From NCBI RefSeq assembly GCF_003711105.1, contig NZ_CP023865.1:2815001-2879000 (forward strand): 64,000 nt of DNA, given 5' to 3'. Shown piece by piece: positions 24,028 to 32,354 of the stretch (positions are counted from its first letter, which is position 1; the number at the start of each line of letters is the position of its first letter). The stretch is from Actinoplanes teichomyceticus ATCC 31121. GTDB taxonomy: Bacteria > Actinomycetota > Actinomycetes > Mycobacteriales > Micromonosporaceae. A program made the position numbers and the translations under genes. The notes beneath the pieces were generated by a model, which did not search any database, was not told where the DNA came from, and was given only the letters and a program-made list of their open reading frames with translations.

Positions 24028-25410
24028 ATGACTCAGGTCGCGCGTAGCCCGCTCGCCGGTTCCCAGCGGACCTCGATCGGCGACCGGATGGACCGTTTGC
24101 CGGTCACCGCCCTGCACCGATCGATGACCGCGTTCGTCGGTGCCGGCCTCTTCTTCGACTATTTCGACAGCAATCTTTCCGGCACGGTTTCCAAGGTGTT
24201 GCAGACCCAGTTCGCGGTCGGCGGGACCACGCTGATGCTCTTCCTCGCCTCCGGGTTCATCGGCCAGTTCGTGGGGTCGCTGGTGCTGGGCAGGTTGTCC
24301 GACCGGCTGGGGCGGCGGCGCGCGTTCATGCTCAACCTGCTGACCTACTCGCTGTTCACCCTGGCCGGCGCCTTCTCGCCGAGCGCGGGCTGGCTGATCG
24401 TGACCCGGTTCCTGGCCGGGCTGGGCATCGGGGCCGAGCAGACGCTGGCCGACTGCTATCTCGCCGAGGTGCTGCCGCCGGCCAAGCGGGGCCGGCTCAT
24501 CGCCTGGGCCTACAGCCTGGCGTTCTGCGGTGTGCCGGCGGTCGGGTTCACGGCGCTGTGGCTGGCGCCGCGCAGCTGGCTGGGGGTGGCCGGCTGGCGG
24601 TGGGTCTTCGTCGCCGGGGCGCTGGGCACCGTCGCGGTGTGGCTGCTGCGCCGGGGCCTGATCGAGTCGCCGCGCTGGCTCGCCGCGCGTGGCCGGATCG
24701 CCGAGGCCGACCAGCTGGTGCGGCGGCTGGAGAGGCAGGCCGGCGTCGTGTCCGAGCCGCTCGCGCCGGTCGCGGCGGCCGGCGTGGACCGCCGCCCGCC
24801 CGGCTACCGCGTGCTGTTCAGCGCCGGCCAGCGTGGGCGCACCCTGGTGCTGTGGACCGTCTGCCTGCTCTCCGTGGTGGCGTACTACGGGTTCGGCACG
24901 CTGGCCCCGCAGGTGCTCGCGGTCAAGGGCGTCGACGTGGTGTCCGGGCTGGGCTACACCGCCCTGACGTTCCTGGGCTACCCGTTCGGGTCACTGCTGA
25001 CGGTGCCGGTCATCGACCGCGTCGAGCGGCGCGTGCTCATCTGCGGCGCGGCGGTGCTGATGGCCGCGAGCGGGCTCGGGTTCGGGCTGTCGGCCGACCC
25101 GGTGGCGGTGGTGGTGTTCGGGTTCCTCTACACGCTGCTGAGCAACGTCTTCTCGACCGCGTCGCACGTCTTCCTCGCCGAGCAGTACCCGACCGAGTTC
25201 CGGACCACCGCCACCGGGGCCGCGTACTCGCTGTCGCGCCTCGGCGCCGGGGTGCTGCCGTTCGTGATGATCCCGATCCTGCAGCACGGCGGCGCGGGGC
25301 TGCTGTTCACCGTGATCGCGGGCGCCATGGCGGTGCTGGTCGTCGTGGTCGGGCTGTTCGGCCAGCGCACCACGGGCCTGTCGGTCGACCGGCACGACCA
25401 GCTGTCCTGA
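24028..25410 (+). CDS. MFS transporter of the cluster, probable product exporter
   Basis: 460 residues, 12 predicted helices. Motifs: FFDYFDSNLSGTV in helix 1, GRLSDRLGRRRAF (loop 2-3), RFLAGLGIGAEQTLADCYLAEVLPPAKRGR, and AEQYPTEFRTTATG in the second half. The pattern is that of the sugar/metabolite symporter branch (SV2/AAHS-like). Its position suggests export or self-resistance, though uptake cannot be excluded. GGAGAGG precedes ATG 24028. TetR operator A sits upstream and the tetR gene follows convergently. Confidence 0.85.
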   Translation: MTQVARSPLAGSQRTSIGDRMDRLPVTALHRSMTAFVGAGLFFDYFDSNLSGTVSKVLQTQFAVGGTTLMLFLASGFIGQFVGSLVLGRLSDRLGRRRAFMLNLLTYSLFTLAGAFSPSAGWLIVTRFLAGLGIGAEQTLADCYLAEVLPPAKRGRLIAWAYSLAFCGVPAVGFTALWLAPRSWLGVAGWRWVFVAGALGTVAVWLLRRGLIESPRWLAARGRIAEADQLVRRLERQAGVVSEPLAPVAAAGVDRRPPGYRVLFSAGQRGRTLVLWTVCLLSVVAYYGFGTLAPQVLAVKGVDVVSGLGYTALTFLGYPFGSLLTVPVIDRVERRVLICGAAVLMAASGLGFGLSADPVAVVVFGFLYTLLSNVFSTASHVFLAEQYPTEFRTTATGAAYSLSRLGAGVLPFVMIPILQHGGAGLLFTVIAGAMAVLVVVVGLFGQRTTGLSVDRHDQLS

Positions 25411-25428
25411 GCCGCCGGCGGGCGCGGC

Positions 25429-26121
25429 TCACTGCGGCAGGCCGAGCTGCCGCCCCGCCGAGTGGGCCACGTGGTCCCAGAACGCGTCCGGCTCGGGCAG
25501 CAGGCCCTGCACCAGCCTCTGCACCGCCACGTCCGCCGAGGCCAGCAGCTGGCTCCAGGCGAGCATCAGCGGTGGTATCACCTCCAGGGGGACGCCGACC
25601 AGCAGGCCGCGCGCCAGGCTGCCGACGTTGCGGGCCATGGCCGTCGACAGCTGCTCGCTCGCCGGCAGCGGCTGCTCCGGCGCCACCGTCCGGGCGTACA
25701 GCACGATGCCGGCCAGCACCAGCAGGGTCCGGCTGCCGGCGACGATGACCTCCGGCGACGGCCGGTAGTGCGGGTGCGACGGCTCCCAGAGCAGCGCGTA
25801 CTCGGCGGGATGGGTCCGCGCCCAGGAGCGCACCGCGCGGGCGACCGCGACCCACTGCCGGGCCGGGCTCGCGGTCTGCCGCAGGGCCGTCGACGCGGCC
25901 TGTTCCATGGCACAGGCGAGGCTCGCGTACGCGTCCAGCATCAGCTCGCCGAGCAGCGCGTCCGGGGAGCCGCAGTGCCGCTGCAGCTCGGCCAGCGGCA
26001 TCCCGGCCGCGTCGGCCACCGAGGCCAGGTCGAGCCGGCCCGGGCGGTGCCGGGTGAGGCACTGGTACGCGGCCCACCGGATCCGGAAGGCCGGGTCCGG
26101 GTCGTTGCCGGAAGTCCGCAT
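25429..26121 (-). CDS. TetR-family regulator of the cluster
   Basis: 230 residues. The N-terminal helix-turn-helix (about 10-55) has RWAAYQCLTRHRPGRLDLASVADAAGMPLAELQRHCGS. The C-terminal helical domain has an unusually long middle with AVRSWARTHPAEYALLWEPSHPHY, a pattern seen in the WHG-type C domain. It is only weakly similar to textbook TetR at the recognition helix. AGGAGAC precedes ATG 26121. Three 19-bp palindromes, one before the MFS gene and two between this gene and the SARP gene, are probable targets. Confidence 0.82.
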   Translation of the reverse strand: MRTSGNDPDPAFRIRWAAYQCLTRHRPGRLDLASVADAAGMPLAELQRHCGSPDALLGELMLDAYASLACAMEQAASTALRQTASPARQWVAVARAVRSWARTHPAEYALLWEPSHPHYRPSPEVIVAGSRTLLVLAGIVLYARTVAPEQPLPASEQLSTAMARNVGSLARGLLVGVPLEVIPPLMLAWSQLLASADVAVQRLVQGLLPEPDAFWDHVAHSAGRQLGLPQ

Positions 26122-26324
26122 GTGTCTCCTCATTCCTTTGCCGGGTTCCGCCCGCACACACGCGCCCGCACCACAGTCGGCCGGCGGCGCGGCATGACTA
26201 TGGCGTGTGTCACTCGTCGTCGGCCGCCCCTGCCCGGACGCGGCGACTCCGCCCGCGGCGTCGCCGTCCGCGCCTGAAAGGGCAGGCCAGGCCGTTATGG
26301 TTCCGCGAAAGACGAGCGCTGTCG

Positions 26325-26343
26325 ATTACCCGCCAGGTAGTGG
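26325..26343. promoter_or_regulatory. Candidate TetR operator B
   Basis: ATTACCCGCCAGGTAGTGG, sharing 12 invariant positions with sites A and C. It lies about 200 bases from the tetR start and may serve autoregulation. Confidence 0.55.
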
Positions 26344-26602
26344 AATGCGCAGTGTCGTACTGTATGTCCCACTCCTGAGCCGAGATGAACTCATCGTGTC
26401 TGGAGTGGAACTGTCCGTCACCGACAATTCGCCGGATAGCCCTCATCTCTCACGCAGCGTGAACCCGGCGGTTCGCCGCCGCGGGGTCACCGAGGCTCCT
26501 TCTCCGTGCGTCGATCTCCGGTCTCGATCGACTTGTGGGCGACGGCGCCGTCCGGGGCGGCTCGACCGCGGTCACTATGCGTGTTTGCGGGCGATTTCAG
26601 GC

Positions 26603-26621
26603 ACTACGTGGCGGGTAATGG
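26603..26621. promoter_or_regulatory. Candidate TetR operator C
   Basis: ACTACGTGGCGGGTAATGG, the third 19-mer of the set. It lies about 300 bases upstream of the SARP start and may link TetR to control of the pathway activator. Confidence 0.55.
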
Positions 26622-26924
26622 ACGGCCCGGAAAATGCTGTGGTAAGAACTTCGATGTCCTTCTCATTGATCGATGGTCGGTAATGTTTCGACATTAATTC
26701 GGAGCGTCGAACGATAAGACGCGTCACGCCGTCAACGGTGACGGCCACGCCTCGACACGTCGCTGAAGGGCTGGACGAACCTGTGTCGCCGACCGGCACC
26801 GAATTGCGTCCGACGAGCTTAGCCCCGGCTTTCCGATATTTTGAGAACCGTCCGGAGCAATGCACGTCGCACGCGGGATGCCGGCAGGTGCATGTCGGTG
26901 GATCGAAGTCATGGGGGTTGCGCC

Positions 26925-27722
26925 GTGAACATCTGGATAATGGGCCAGATGCTGATCGAGTCCGGACATCGCAGTACGCGATTCCGGGGTGGTATGCAGG
27001 GGGCCCTGCTGGCCGCGCTGATCAGCGCGCAGGGGCAGATCATGCCGTTCGGCACGCTGTCGGAGGAGCTGTGGGGTGGTCGGCAGCCGGACGGTATGGA
27101 GAACGCGTTGCAGGCGCATGCCAGCCGGTTGCGGCGCAAGTTGCGGGCGCTGGAGCCGGAGCGGGCTGAGGCGCGGCTGGTGGCGCGGGCCGGTGGGTAC
27201 CGTCTGGATCTGGACGGGGCGGCCACCGACGCGATCACGTTCGCCAGTGAGGTGGCCGCGGTGCAGGCGGATCCGGGTCTGCCGCCCGCGGTGGTCAGTC
27301 AGCGGTTGCGTGCGGTGCTGTCGCTGTGGCGTGGTCAGGTGTTCGGGGGTGCTCCGGTCGGCATGATCGCGCAGGCGTGGGCGGCCCGGTTGAGCGCGGT
27401 GCGGATCGCGGCGTTGGAGATGTTGTTCGACAACGAGTTGAAGCTGGGGTTGCACAGCGCGATCGTGCCGGAGTTGTCGGCGTTGGTGCGTTCCGAGGCG
27501 CTCAACGAGCGGTGGTGCGAGCAGTTGATGGTGGCGTTGTACCGGTCCGGGCGGCAGGCCGAGGCGCTCGGGGTGTATCAGCGGATGCGGCAGCAGATGA
27601 ACGAGGAGCTCGGGGTGGACCCGTCGCCGATGCTGCGCAATCACGAGCGGGCGATCCTCGCGCACGACGACGGCCTGCTCATCCACGGTGACCACCGCCT
27701 GCTGCGCGCCGTGGCCCGCTGA
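26925..27722 (+). CDS. SARP-family pathway activator
   Basis: 265-residue small SARP. The N-terminal OmpR-like winged helix (about 1-95) is followed by the BTAD domain with FASEVAAVQADPGLPP, LSLWRGQVFGGAP, LSAVRIAALEMLFDNEL, LNERWCEQLMVALYRSGRQAEALGVYQRMRQQMNEELGVDPSPML. SARPs bind direct repeats at 11-bp spacing and recruit polymerase. Five matching sites in this cluster make it the obvious activator. Start: GTG 26925 after GGGGG; ATG 26892 is an alternative. Valanimycin also has a SARP (VlmI). Confidence 0.9.
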   Translation: MNIWIMGQMLIESGHRSTRFRGGMQGALLAALISAQGQIMPFGTLSEELWGGRQPDGMENALQAHASRLRRKLRALEPERAEARLVARAGGYRLDLDGAATDAITFASEVAAVQADPGLPPAVVSQRLRAVLSLWRGQVFGGAPVGMIAQAWAARLSAVRIAALEMLFDNELKLGLHSAIVPELSALVRSEALNERWCEQLMVALYRSGRQAEALGVYQRMRQQMNEELGVDPSPMLRNHERAILAHDDGLLIHGDHRLLRAVAR

Positions 27723-27733
27723 CCGCACGCCGG

Positions 27734-27776
27734 TCAGCGCCGTGTCAGCCGGCGGTCAGCGGCGCCGGGCAGGGTG
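27734..27776 (+). promoter_or_regulatory. SARP box and -10 of the kinase/PrpD-like operon (P4)
   Basis: GTCAG at 27734, 27745 and 27756 (11-bp period), 10 bases, then CAGGGT at 27771-27776. It begins 11 bases after the SARP stop codon, so the activator may drive its own downstream operon. Confidence 0.75.
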
Positions 27777-27816
27777 TGCTCAACCGTACGTTCCCCAGCG
27801 CCGAAAGGGCGTCCCG

Positions 27817-28785
27817 ATGCCTGCTGCCGCCGACCGGTTCACCTCGGTAGTGATCATCGCCAATCCGCGTGCCGGCACCACCTCCCCCGCGGTGGTGGCC
27901 GACATCGCGCGGCGGTGCGCCCGCCGGATACCGGACGTACGGTCGTTCTGGACGGCCGGTCGCGGGGACGGTGTCCGTCTCGCCCGCGCCGTGGCCGCGG
28001 CGGACGGCGCATCGGTCCTGGTCATCGCCGCTGGCGGGGACGGCACCGTGCGTGAGGTCGTCGAGGGCCTGGTGCAGGGCACGCCGCCCGGAGCGGCCCC
28101 GCCCGTGCTGGCCGTGGTGCCGGTGGGCACCGGCAACTCCAACTATCTCGCGCAGTGGGGCGAGGTGCCGTGGACCGACGCGCTGGAGGCGCTGCTGGAG
28201 CCGGCCGCGGACGGGCCGGTACGCGCCGAGATCCGCTGGCTCGATCTCTACCGGCTCGCCGAGACCTCCGAGCTGATCCTGCTGGGCGCCTGCTCCGGCC
28301 TGGTCGCCGAGGCGCTCGGGGTGGCCGCCGGCATCGAGCTGACCGGGCGGGCGCGCTACCGCGAGGCACTGACCCGCGCGGCCGCCCGGCACCGCCCCTA
28401 CGCCGGGCGCGTCGAGGTGGACGGCGACGTGGTGCACGAGGGACCCACCATCCTGGCCAACGTCGGCGGCGGCCGCTACCGAGGCGGGATCGCCCGGCTC
28501 CTGCCGTTCTCCGTCCTCGACGACGGATACCTCGACGTCTGTGTCATCGACGCCACGGTCCCCGCCGAGCAGGTGCCCGAGCTGATCACCGACGGCGGGC
28601 ACATCGGCCGCCCCGGTGTCGTCTACGCCCGCGGCAAGCGGGTGACCATCAGCAGCACCGACCACACCCCCGTCCCCTTCGAGCACGACGGTGAGCTGGT
28701 CCGCGGCGACCACCGCCGATTCACGGTCGAGGTCCTGGCCGCGGCGCTGCCGGTGGCCTGTCACGCCGGCCGGCCGGTCGGATGA
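27817..28785 (+). CDS. Diacylglycerol-kinase-fold kinase (VlmJ-like)
   Basis: 322 residues. DAGK catalytic domain: SVVIIANPRAGT, LVIAAGGDGTVREVVEGL with the GGDGT ATP motif, VVPVGTGNSNYLAQW and a late FEHDGELV. Housekeeping members phosphorylate lipids, but in valanimycin a kinase of this fold (VlmJ) phosphorylates the hydroxyl of the serine-derived part before elimination. The partner gene next door supports that reading. GAAAGGG precedes ATG 27817. Ends with an ATGA overlap. Confidence 0.85.
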   Translation: MPAAADRFTSVVIIANPRAGTTSPAVVADIARRCARRIPDVRSFWTAGRGDGVRLARAVAAADGASVLVIAAGGDGTVREVVEGLVQGTPPGAAPPVLAVVPVGTGNSNYLAQWGEVPWTDALEALLEPAADGPVRAEIRWLDLYRLAETSELILLGACSGLVAEALGVAAGIELTGRARYREALTRAAARHRPYAGRVEVDGDVVHEGPTILANVGGGRYRGGIARLLPFSVLDDGYLDVCVIDATVPAEQVPELITDGGHIGRPGVVYARGKRVTISSTDHTPVPFEHDGELVRGDHRRFTVEVLAAALPVACHAGRPVG

Positions 28786-30245
28786 GCGGCGCCGGCGGCG
28801 CGTCCGCGCAGCTCGCCCGGTGGGCGGCCGGACTACGGCCGGACGACGTGCCCGAGCGGGTCCGGGACCTCGCGGCCAGCCAGATCCTGTCCCAGCTCGC
28901 CGCCATCCGGGCCGGTCTGCGGCACAGCGCCGGCGCCCGGCTGGTGACCGCGTTCGGCCCGCCGCTCCAACCGGATCCCCGCCGCTCGGCCGCCGTCCTG
29001 GCCGCCCTCGGCTCGTGGCTCAACCTGGACGACACCGCGTACTCCGGCCACCTCGGACCGTCCTGCGTGGCGGTCCCGCTCGCCTACGCCCATGCCCGGG
29101 AAACCGACGGCGCCGCGCTGGTCACGGCCGTCGTCGCGGCCGACGAGTGCGCGGCCCGGATCACCGCCGCCGCCACGCTCGGGCCGCTGCGCGGGCAGAG
29201 CGCGCTGCACACCCACCTGGCCGGCGCGGTCACCGGCCGGATGAAGCTGTCCCCGGCGGCCCCGGGGCAGTGGGCGCACGCGCTCGCGCTGGCCTTCGCG
29301 GCGCCGCCCTGGCCGGTCATGCACGCGTTCCTCGGCGGTGATGCCAAGCTCACCCACGCGCTGGTCCCGGTCCGGGCGGCGATGGACGCCTGCGACGCGG
29401 CCGAAGCCGGCCTGACCGGGGTGCCGGACGTACTGGAGAATCCGCGCGGCTTCCTCAGCCGGTTCGCCTCCGTCGCGCTGCCGGAGACGCTCACCGGGGG
29501 ACTCGGTCGCCGCTGGCACACCGAGACGCTCTCGTTCAAGGTGCGTCCCGGCGGCCCGGGCGTCGACGCGGCCGTGGACTGCGCGTGCGAGCTGCACCCG
29601 AGCATCGGCGGCGCCGCCATCGAGTCGGTCGTGGTGCAGGCCTCCGCCTACACCGGCTACGCGGCCCGCCAGGCGCAGCCGTACCTCGATGGGCAGCGCA
29701 CGCCGCTGAGCGCGCTGCTGCTGTCCGTGGGCTACCCGGTGGCCACCGCCCTTCTCACCGGCGACCTGACGGTCGAGGACCTGGAGCCGGCGCGGCTGGC
29801 CGACCCGGCCCGCTGGGAGCTGGCGCACCGGGTGCGGCTGGAGCAGCACGACGGCATGACCGCGCAGCTGCTGGAATCGGCGGCCCCGTTCGGAGCGGCG
29901 CTGCGCTCGGCCGGTGAACCCGGACGGCAGTGGCTGCGCGACTTCGTCGGCCCCGACCTCGCCCGCCTGGCGGGCGACACCGTGCCGGAGGAGACGTTCA
30001 CGACGGCGGAGAAGGCGACGCCCGCGCGGCTGACCGTGCGTCTGGGCGACGGCCGGGTGCTGACGCGCGAGCGCCGGGTGCCGGTCGGCGCCGCCGGCGA
30101 CGACCTGCGCGCCCGGCATCGTGAGCTGGTCCGCGAGAAGTTCCTCGCGCAGGGCGGCGATCCGGCCGTCGCCGACGCCGGCGGTGACCTGGCCGACATG
30201 TCAGCGTCGCAGCTCAGGACTTGGATCGAGGCGGCGTTGCGCTGA
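28782..30245 (+). CDS. MmgE/PrpD-family dehydratase (VlmK-like)
   Basis: 487 residues with the MmgE/PrpD layout: N-terminal AQLARWAAGLRPDDVPERVRDLAASQIL helix region, AALGSWLNLDDTAYSGHLGPSCVAVPLA, CAARITAAATLGPLRGQS, SFKVRPGGPGVDAAVDCACEL in place of the usual KP(Y/H) block, and a C-terminal LRDFVGPD-type domain. In valanimycin VlmK, of this family, eliminates phosphate from the phosphorylated intermediate to give the acrylate-type alkene. The same two-step dehydration is inferred here. Translationally coupled to the kinase. Confidence 0.83.
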   Translation: MSGAGGASAQLARWAAGLRPDDVPERVRDLAASQILSQLAAIRAGLRHSAGARLVTAFGPPLQPDPRRSAAVLAALGSWLNLDDTAYSGHLGPSCVAVPLAYAHARETDGAALVTAVVAADECAARITAAATLGPLRGQSALHTHLAGAVTGRMKLSPAAPGQWAHALALAFAAPPWPVMHAFLGGDAKLTHALVPVRAAMDACDAAEAGLTGVPDVLENPRGFLSRFASVALPETLTGGLGRRWHTETLSFKVRPGGPGVDAAVDCACELHPSIGGAAIESVVVQASAYTGYAARQAQPYLDGQRTPLSALLLSVGYPVATALLTGDLTVEDLEPARLADPARWELAHRVRLEQHDGMTAQLLESAAPFGAALRSAGEPGRQWLRDFVGPDLARLAGDTVPEETFTTAEKATPARLTVRLGDGRVLTRERRVPVGAAGDDLRARHRELVREKFLAQGGDPAVADAGGDLADMSASQLRTWIEAALR

Positions 30246-30256
30246 CCGCCGACGGT

Positions 30257-30299
30257 GTCAGCGCGCGGTCAGGTGCCGGTCAGAGGCCGGGCGCATCCT
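30257..30299 (+). promoter_or_regulatory. SARP box and -10 of the desaturase gene (P5)
   Basis: GTCAG at 30257, 30268 and 30279 (11-bp period), 10 bases, then CATCCT at 30294-30299, just after the PrpD-like stop. AAGGAG precedes ATG 30334 within a short leader. Confidence 0.75.
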
Positions 30300-30333
30300 G
30301 AAGCGAGCCGAACCTCGTGAAGGAGTTCCGCCA

Positions 30334-31434
30334 ATGCCAGAGCAAGCTTTCCGACCGGCCCCGGCGTCTCCGGGGCCGCGCAGCGGCCTCGTCGGCGTCG
30401 ACCCGGCCGCGGCGACGACGAAGGAGGTCGGCGCACACTTCGCCGAGCTCGCCAAGGAGGTCCGTGCCGCCGGCCTCCTGGAGCTTCGACCCGCACGGTA
30501 CTACGGCCGGCTGGCCTTCAACGCCGCGATGTTTCTCGCCGGGCTCGTCGCCTTCTTCCTGATCGGCGACTCGTGGTGGCAGCTGGCCGTCGCCGCGTGG
30601 ATGGGAATCTCCTGCGTGCAGAGCGCCTACATGTTCCACGACGCCGGGCACAAGGCGATGTTCCGTGGCATGCCGGCCACCGCGGTCGGGCGTATCCATG
30701 CCAACCTGGTCAACGGGGTCAGCTACGGCTGGTGGGTGAACCACCACAACCGGCACCACAGCTTCCCCAACAACATCGACCTGGACCCGGACATCGGCCG
30801 GCGGACGGCCATCTTCGACATGAGCCAGTACGCCAGCCGTACCCGCTGGCAGAAGTTCGTGGTCCGGCACCAGCACGTGCTCTTCTTCGTGCTGCTGGTG
30901 CTGGAGGGTTACAAGATGCGGCGTACGTCGGTGCTGGCCATCGCCCGCGGCCAGACCAAGCGGCCGTGGGTCGAGGGCGGGCTGATCGCCCTGCACCTGG
31001 CCATCTACCTGACCGTGGTGTTCACGGTCCTGTCCCCGCTGCTCGCGGTCGCGTTCATCGTGGTGCAGCAGGGTGTGCTCGGCCTGCACTTCGGTCTGAT
31101 CTTCGCGCCCAACCACAAGGGCATGGAGGTACGGCGTGGCGAGGAGTCGCTGGACTGGCTGGAGCGTCAGGTGCTGACCTCGCGCAACATCCGCCCGTCC
31201 GCGTTCATCGACTTCATGTACGGCGGCCTCAACTACCAGATCGAGCACCACCTGTTCCCGACCATGCCGCGGATGAACCTGGGCCGGGCCCGGCCGATGG
31301 TGCGCGACTACTGCGCGCGCAACGGCATCCCGTACCTGGAGGTCGGCGTGCTGGAGTCCTACCGTGAGGTGGCCGGCTTCCTGCACGACGTCAGCGAACC
31401 GGCGCGGCAGGGTGTGGCGCCCGTCGCCGCCTGA
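30334..31434 (+). CDS. Membrane fatty-acid desaturase of the cluster
   Basis: 366 residues. Three histidine boxes: HDAGH, HNRHH and QIEHH, with hydrophobic pairs between (FNAAMFLAGLVAFFLIG, IALHLAIYLTVVFTVLSPLLAVAFIVV). The pattern is that of acyl-lipid/acyl-CoA front-end-type desaturases with diiron centres. In this cluster it may insert the double bond of the alkyl chain, since several alkyl azoxy compounds carry alkenes near the azoxy group. Substrate and position are inference. Its SARP box ties it to the pathway. Confidence 0.88.
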   Translation: MPEQAFRPAPASPGPRSGLVGVDPAAATTKEVGAHFAELAKEVRAAGLLELRPARYYGRLAFNAAMFLAGLVAFFLIGDSWWQLAVAAWMGISCVQSAYMFHDAGHKAMFRGMPATAVGRIHANLVNGVSYGWWVNHHNRHHSFPNNIDLDPDIGRRTAIFDMSQYASRTRWQKFVVRHQHVLFFVLLVLEGYKMRRTSVLAIARGQTKRPWVEGGLIALHLAIYLTVVFTVLSPLLAVAFIVVQQGVLGLHFGLIFAPNHKGMEVRRGEESLDWLERQVLTSRNIRPSAFIDFMYGGLNYQIEHHLFPTMPRMNLGRARPMVRDYCARNGIPYLEVGVLESYREVAGFLHDVSEPARQGVAPVAA

Positions 31435-31514
31435 GCGGGTACCGGCCACCGGGGGCGTGCCCCCGGTGAGTTCCGTCGTTGAGGCGCCGGGCTGCTGTGG
31501 TCTCGAAGGGACCC

Positions 31515-31679
31515 GGCGGCCCGGCGCCTTCGCCCGTGCGGCGGCCGGCCGATGGAGCGGTCGCGGGTCCTGCTGGGATCCGGCGGCCCGGCGTCTTCGC
31601 CGGTGCGGCGCGCCGCCTGTCGGGCTCCTGCGGTTCCGATGGAACCAGGGGGCCCGGTGCCTTCGCCGATGCGACGGCC
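31515..31679. repeat. Degenerate 66-67 bp tandem repeat, three copies
   Basis: GGCGGCCCGG-type unit starts at 31515, 31582 and 31648 and continues with CGCCTTCGCC-like sequence in each. It lies between the desaturase and a convergent gene in an otherwise empty 437-base gap. Confidence 0.65.
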
Positions 31680-31816
31680 GTCATCAGGCCGATGCGGGCC
31701 GGGATGACGGTGGCGCGCCGCCCTCGCGGTGCGGCGGCCGCCCCCGGGCCGGGCATCCGATCCGGGCGCGCGGGTTCGCGCCGGTGCCCGCGGCCCGCGT
31801 TCGCGCTGGGCCCGAG

Positions 31817-31858
31817 CACGACGAAGACCTCCCGGGAGCCCGGGAGGTCTTCGTCGTG
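31817..31858. terminator. Perfect 20-bp inverted repeat terminator
   Basis: Arms at 31817-31836 and 31839-31858 are exact reverse complements of 20 bases with a 2-base spacer. It lies between the converging desaturase and DinB-like genes and marks the cluster's right edge. No T run. Confidence 0.75.
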
Positions 31859-31871
31859 CCGCAGGCGCGGC

Positions 31872-32354
31872 CTACCCCTGCGATCGGCTCGGCACGTGGG
31901 CCAGCGCCGCGGTGTGGCCGGGGATGTGCTGCTCGGCGCGCAGGTCGATGACCGCGCTCCACGGGATGTCGTCCTCGAGCACCACCTGGCCCGCGCGGTC
32001 GACCAGGCGCGCGTGCACCGGCGTGGACGCCAGCTCCTGCGGCGTACCGGCCAGCAGGTCGATCAGCTCGGCGGCGTTGCGCCGCACCATGTCCACCCGT
32101 TCCAGGTGCGAGGTGGACGACAGGATGGTGTCGATGGCCGGCCCGGACATGGCGGGGGCGTTGTCGATGACGGCCGGCGTCCCGGCGATGACGGCGTGGG
32201 CGGTGCCCACCAGGGCACGGTCGCTGAGCGCGATGTGCGCGAGCCGCCACGCGGTGGCGGCCCGGTCGGCGTCCGTGGGCAGGGCGTCGAACGGCAGCTC
32301 TCCGGCGACGCGCACCAGTTCCCGGTACGCCACGGCCAGTTTCTCGGTCTGCAT
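31872..32354 (-). CDS. Hypothetical protein, possibly DinB-like
   Basis: 160 residues, helical and soluble. Features such as AWRLAHIALSDRALVG, RRNAAELIDLL and a C-terminal DLRAEQHIPGHTAALAHV recall the DinB/maleylpyruvate isomerase helical bundle, in which spaced His bind metal. The match is weak, so treat the function as unknown. GGAG precedes ATG 32354. Confidence 0.55.
   Translation of the reverse strand: MQTEKLAVAYRELVRVAGELPFDALPTDADRAATAWRLAHIALSDRALVGTAHAVIAGTPAVIDNAPAMSGPAIDTILSSTSHLERVDMVRRNAAELIDLLAGTPQELASTPVHARLVDRAGQVVLEDDIPWSAVIDLRAEQHIPGHTAALAHVPSRSQG

Larger units (their letters stand above)
26122..26924. other. Long regulatory region between TetR and SARP genes
   Basis: About 800 bases, noticeably less GC-rich in its middle than its neighbours. 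It contains TetR operator candidates B and C and a small palindromic element TAATGT-TTCG-ACATTA at 26681-26696. Short frames in it look non-coding. The length suggests complex control of the SARP gene or a small RNA; I cannot tell which. Confidence 0.5.

Noticed and set aside
26575..26865. Minus-strand 96-codon frame upstream of the SARP gene
   Set aside because: No ribosome site or recognisable motif. The region contains a regulatory palindrome and looks like promoter DNA.
9522..31434. Cluster as a plain type II polyketide or fatty acid locus
   Set aside because: The KS/ACP genes alone would allow it, but a SerRS, aminoacyl-tRNA transferase, N-hydroxylase with reductase, diiron oxygenase and VlmJ/VlmK-like pair together are specific to azoxy pathways.
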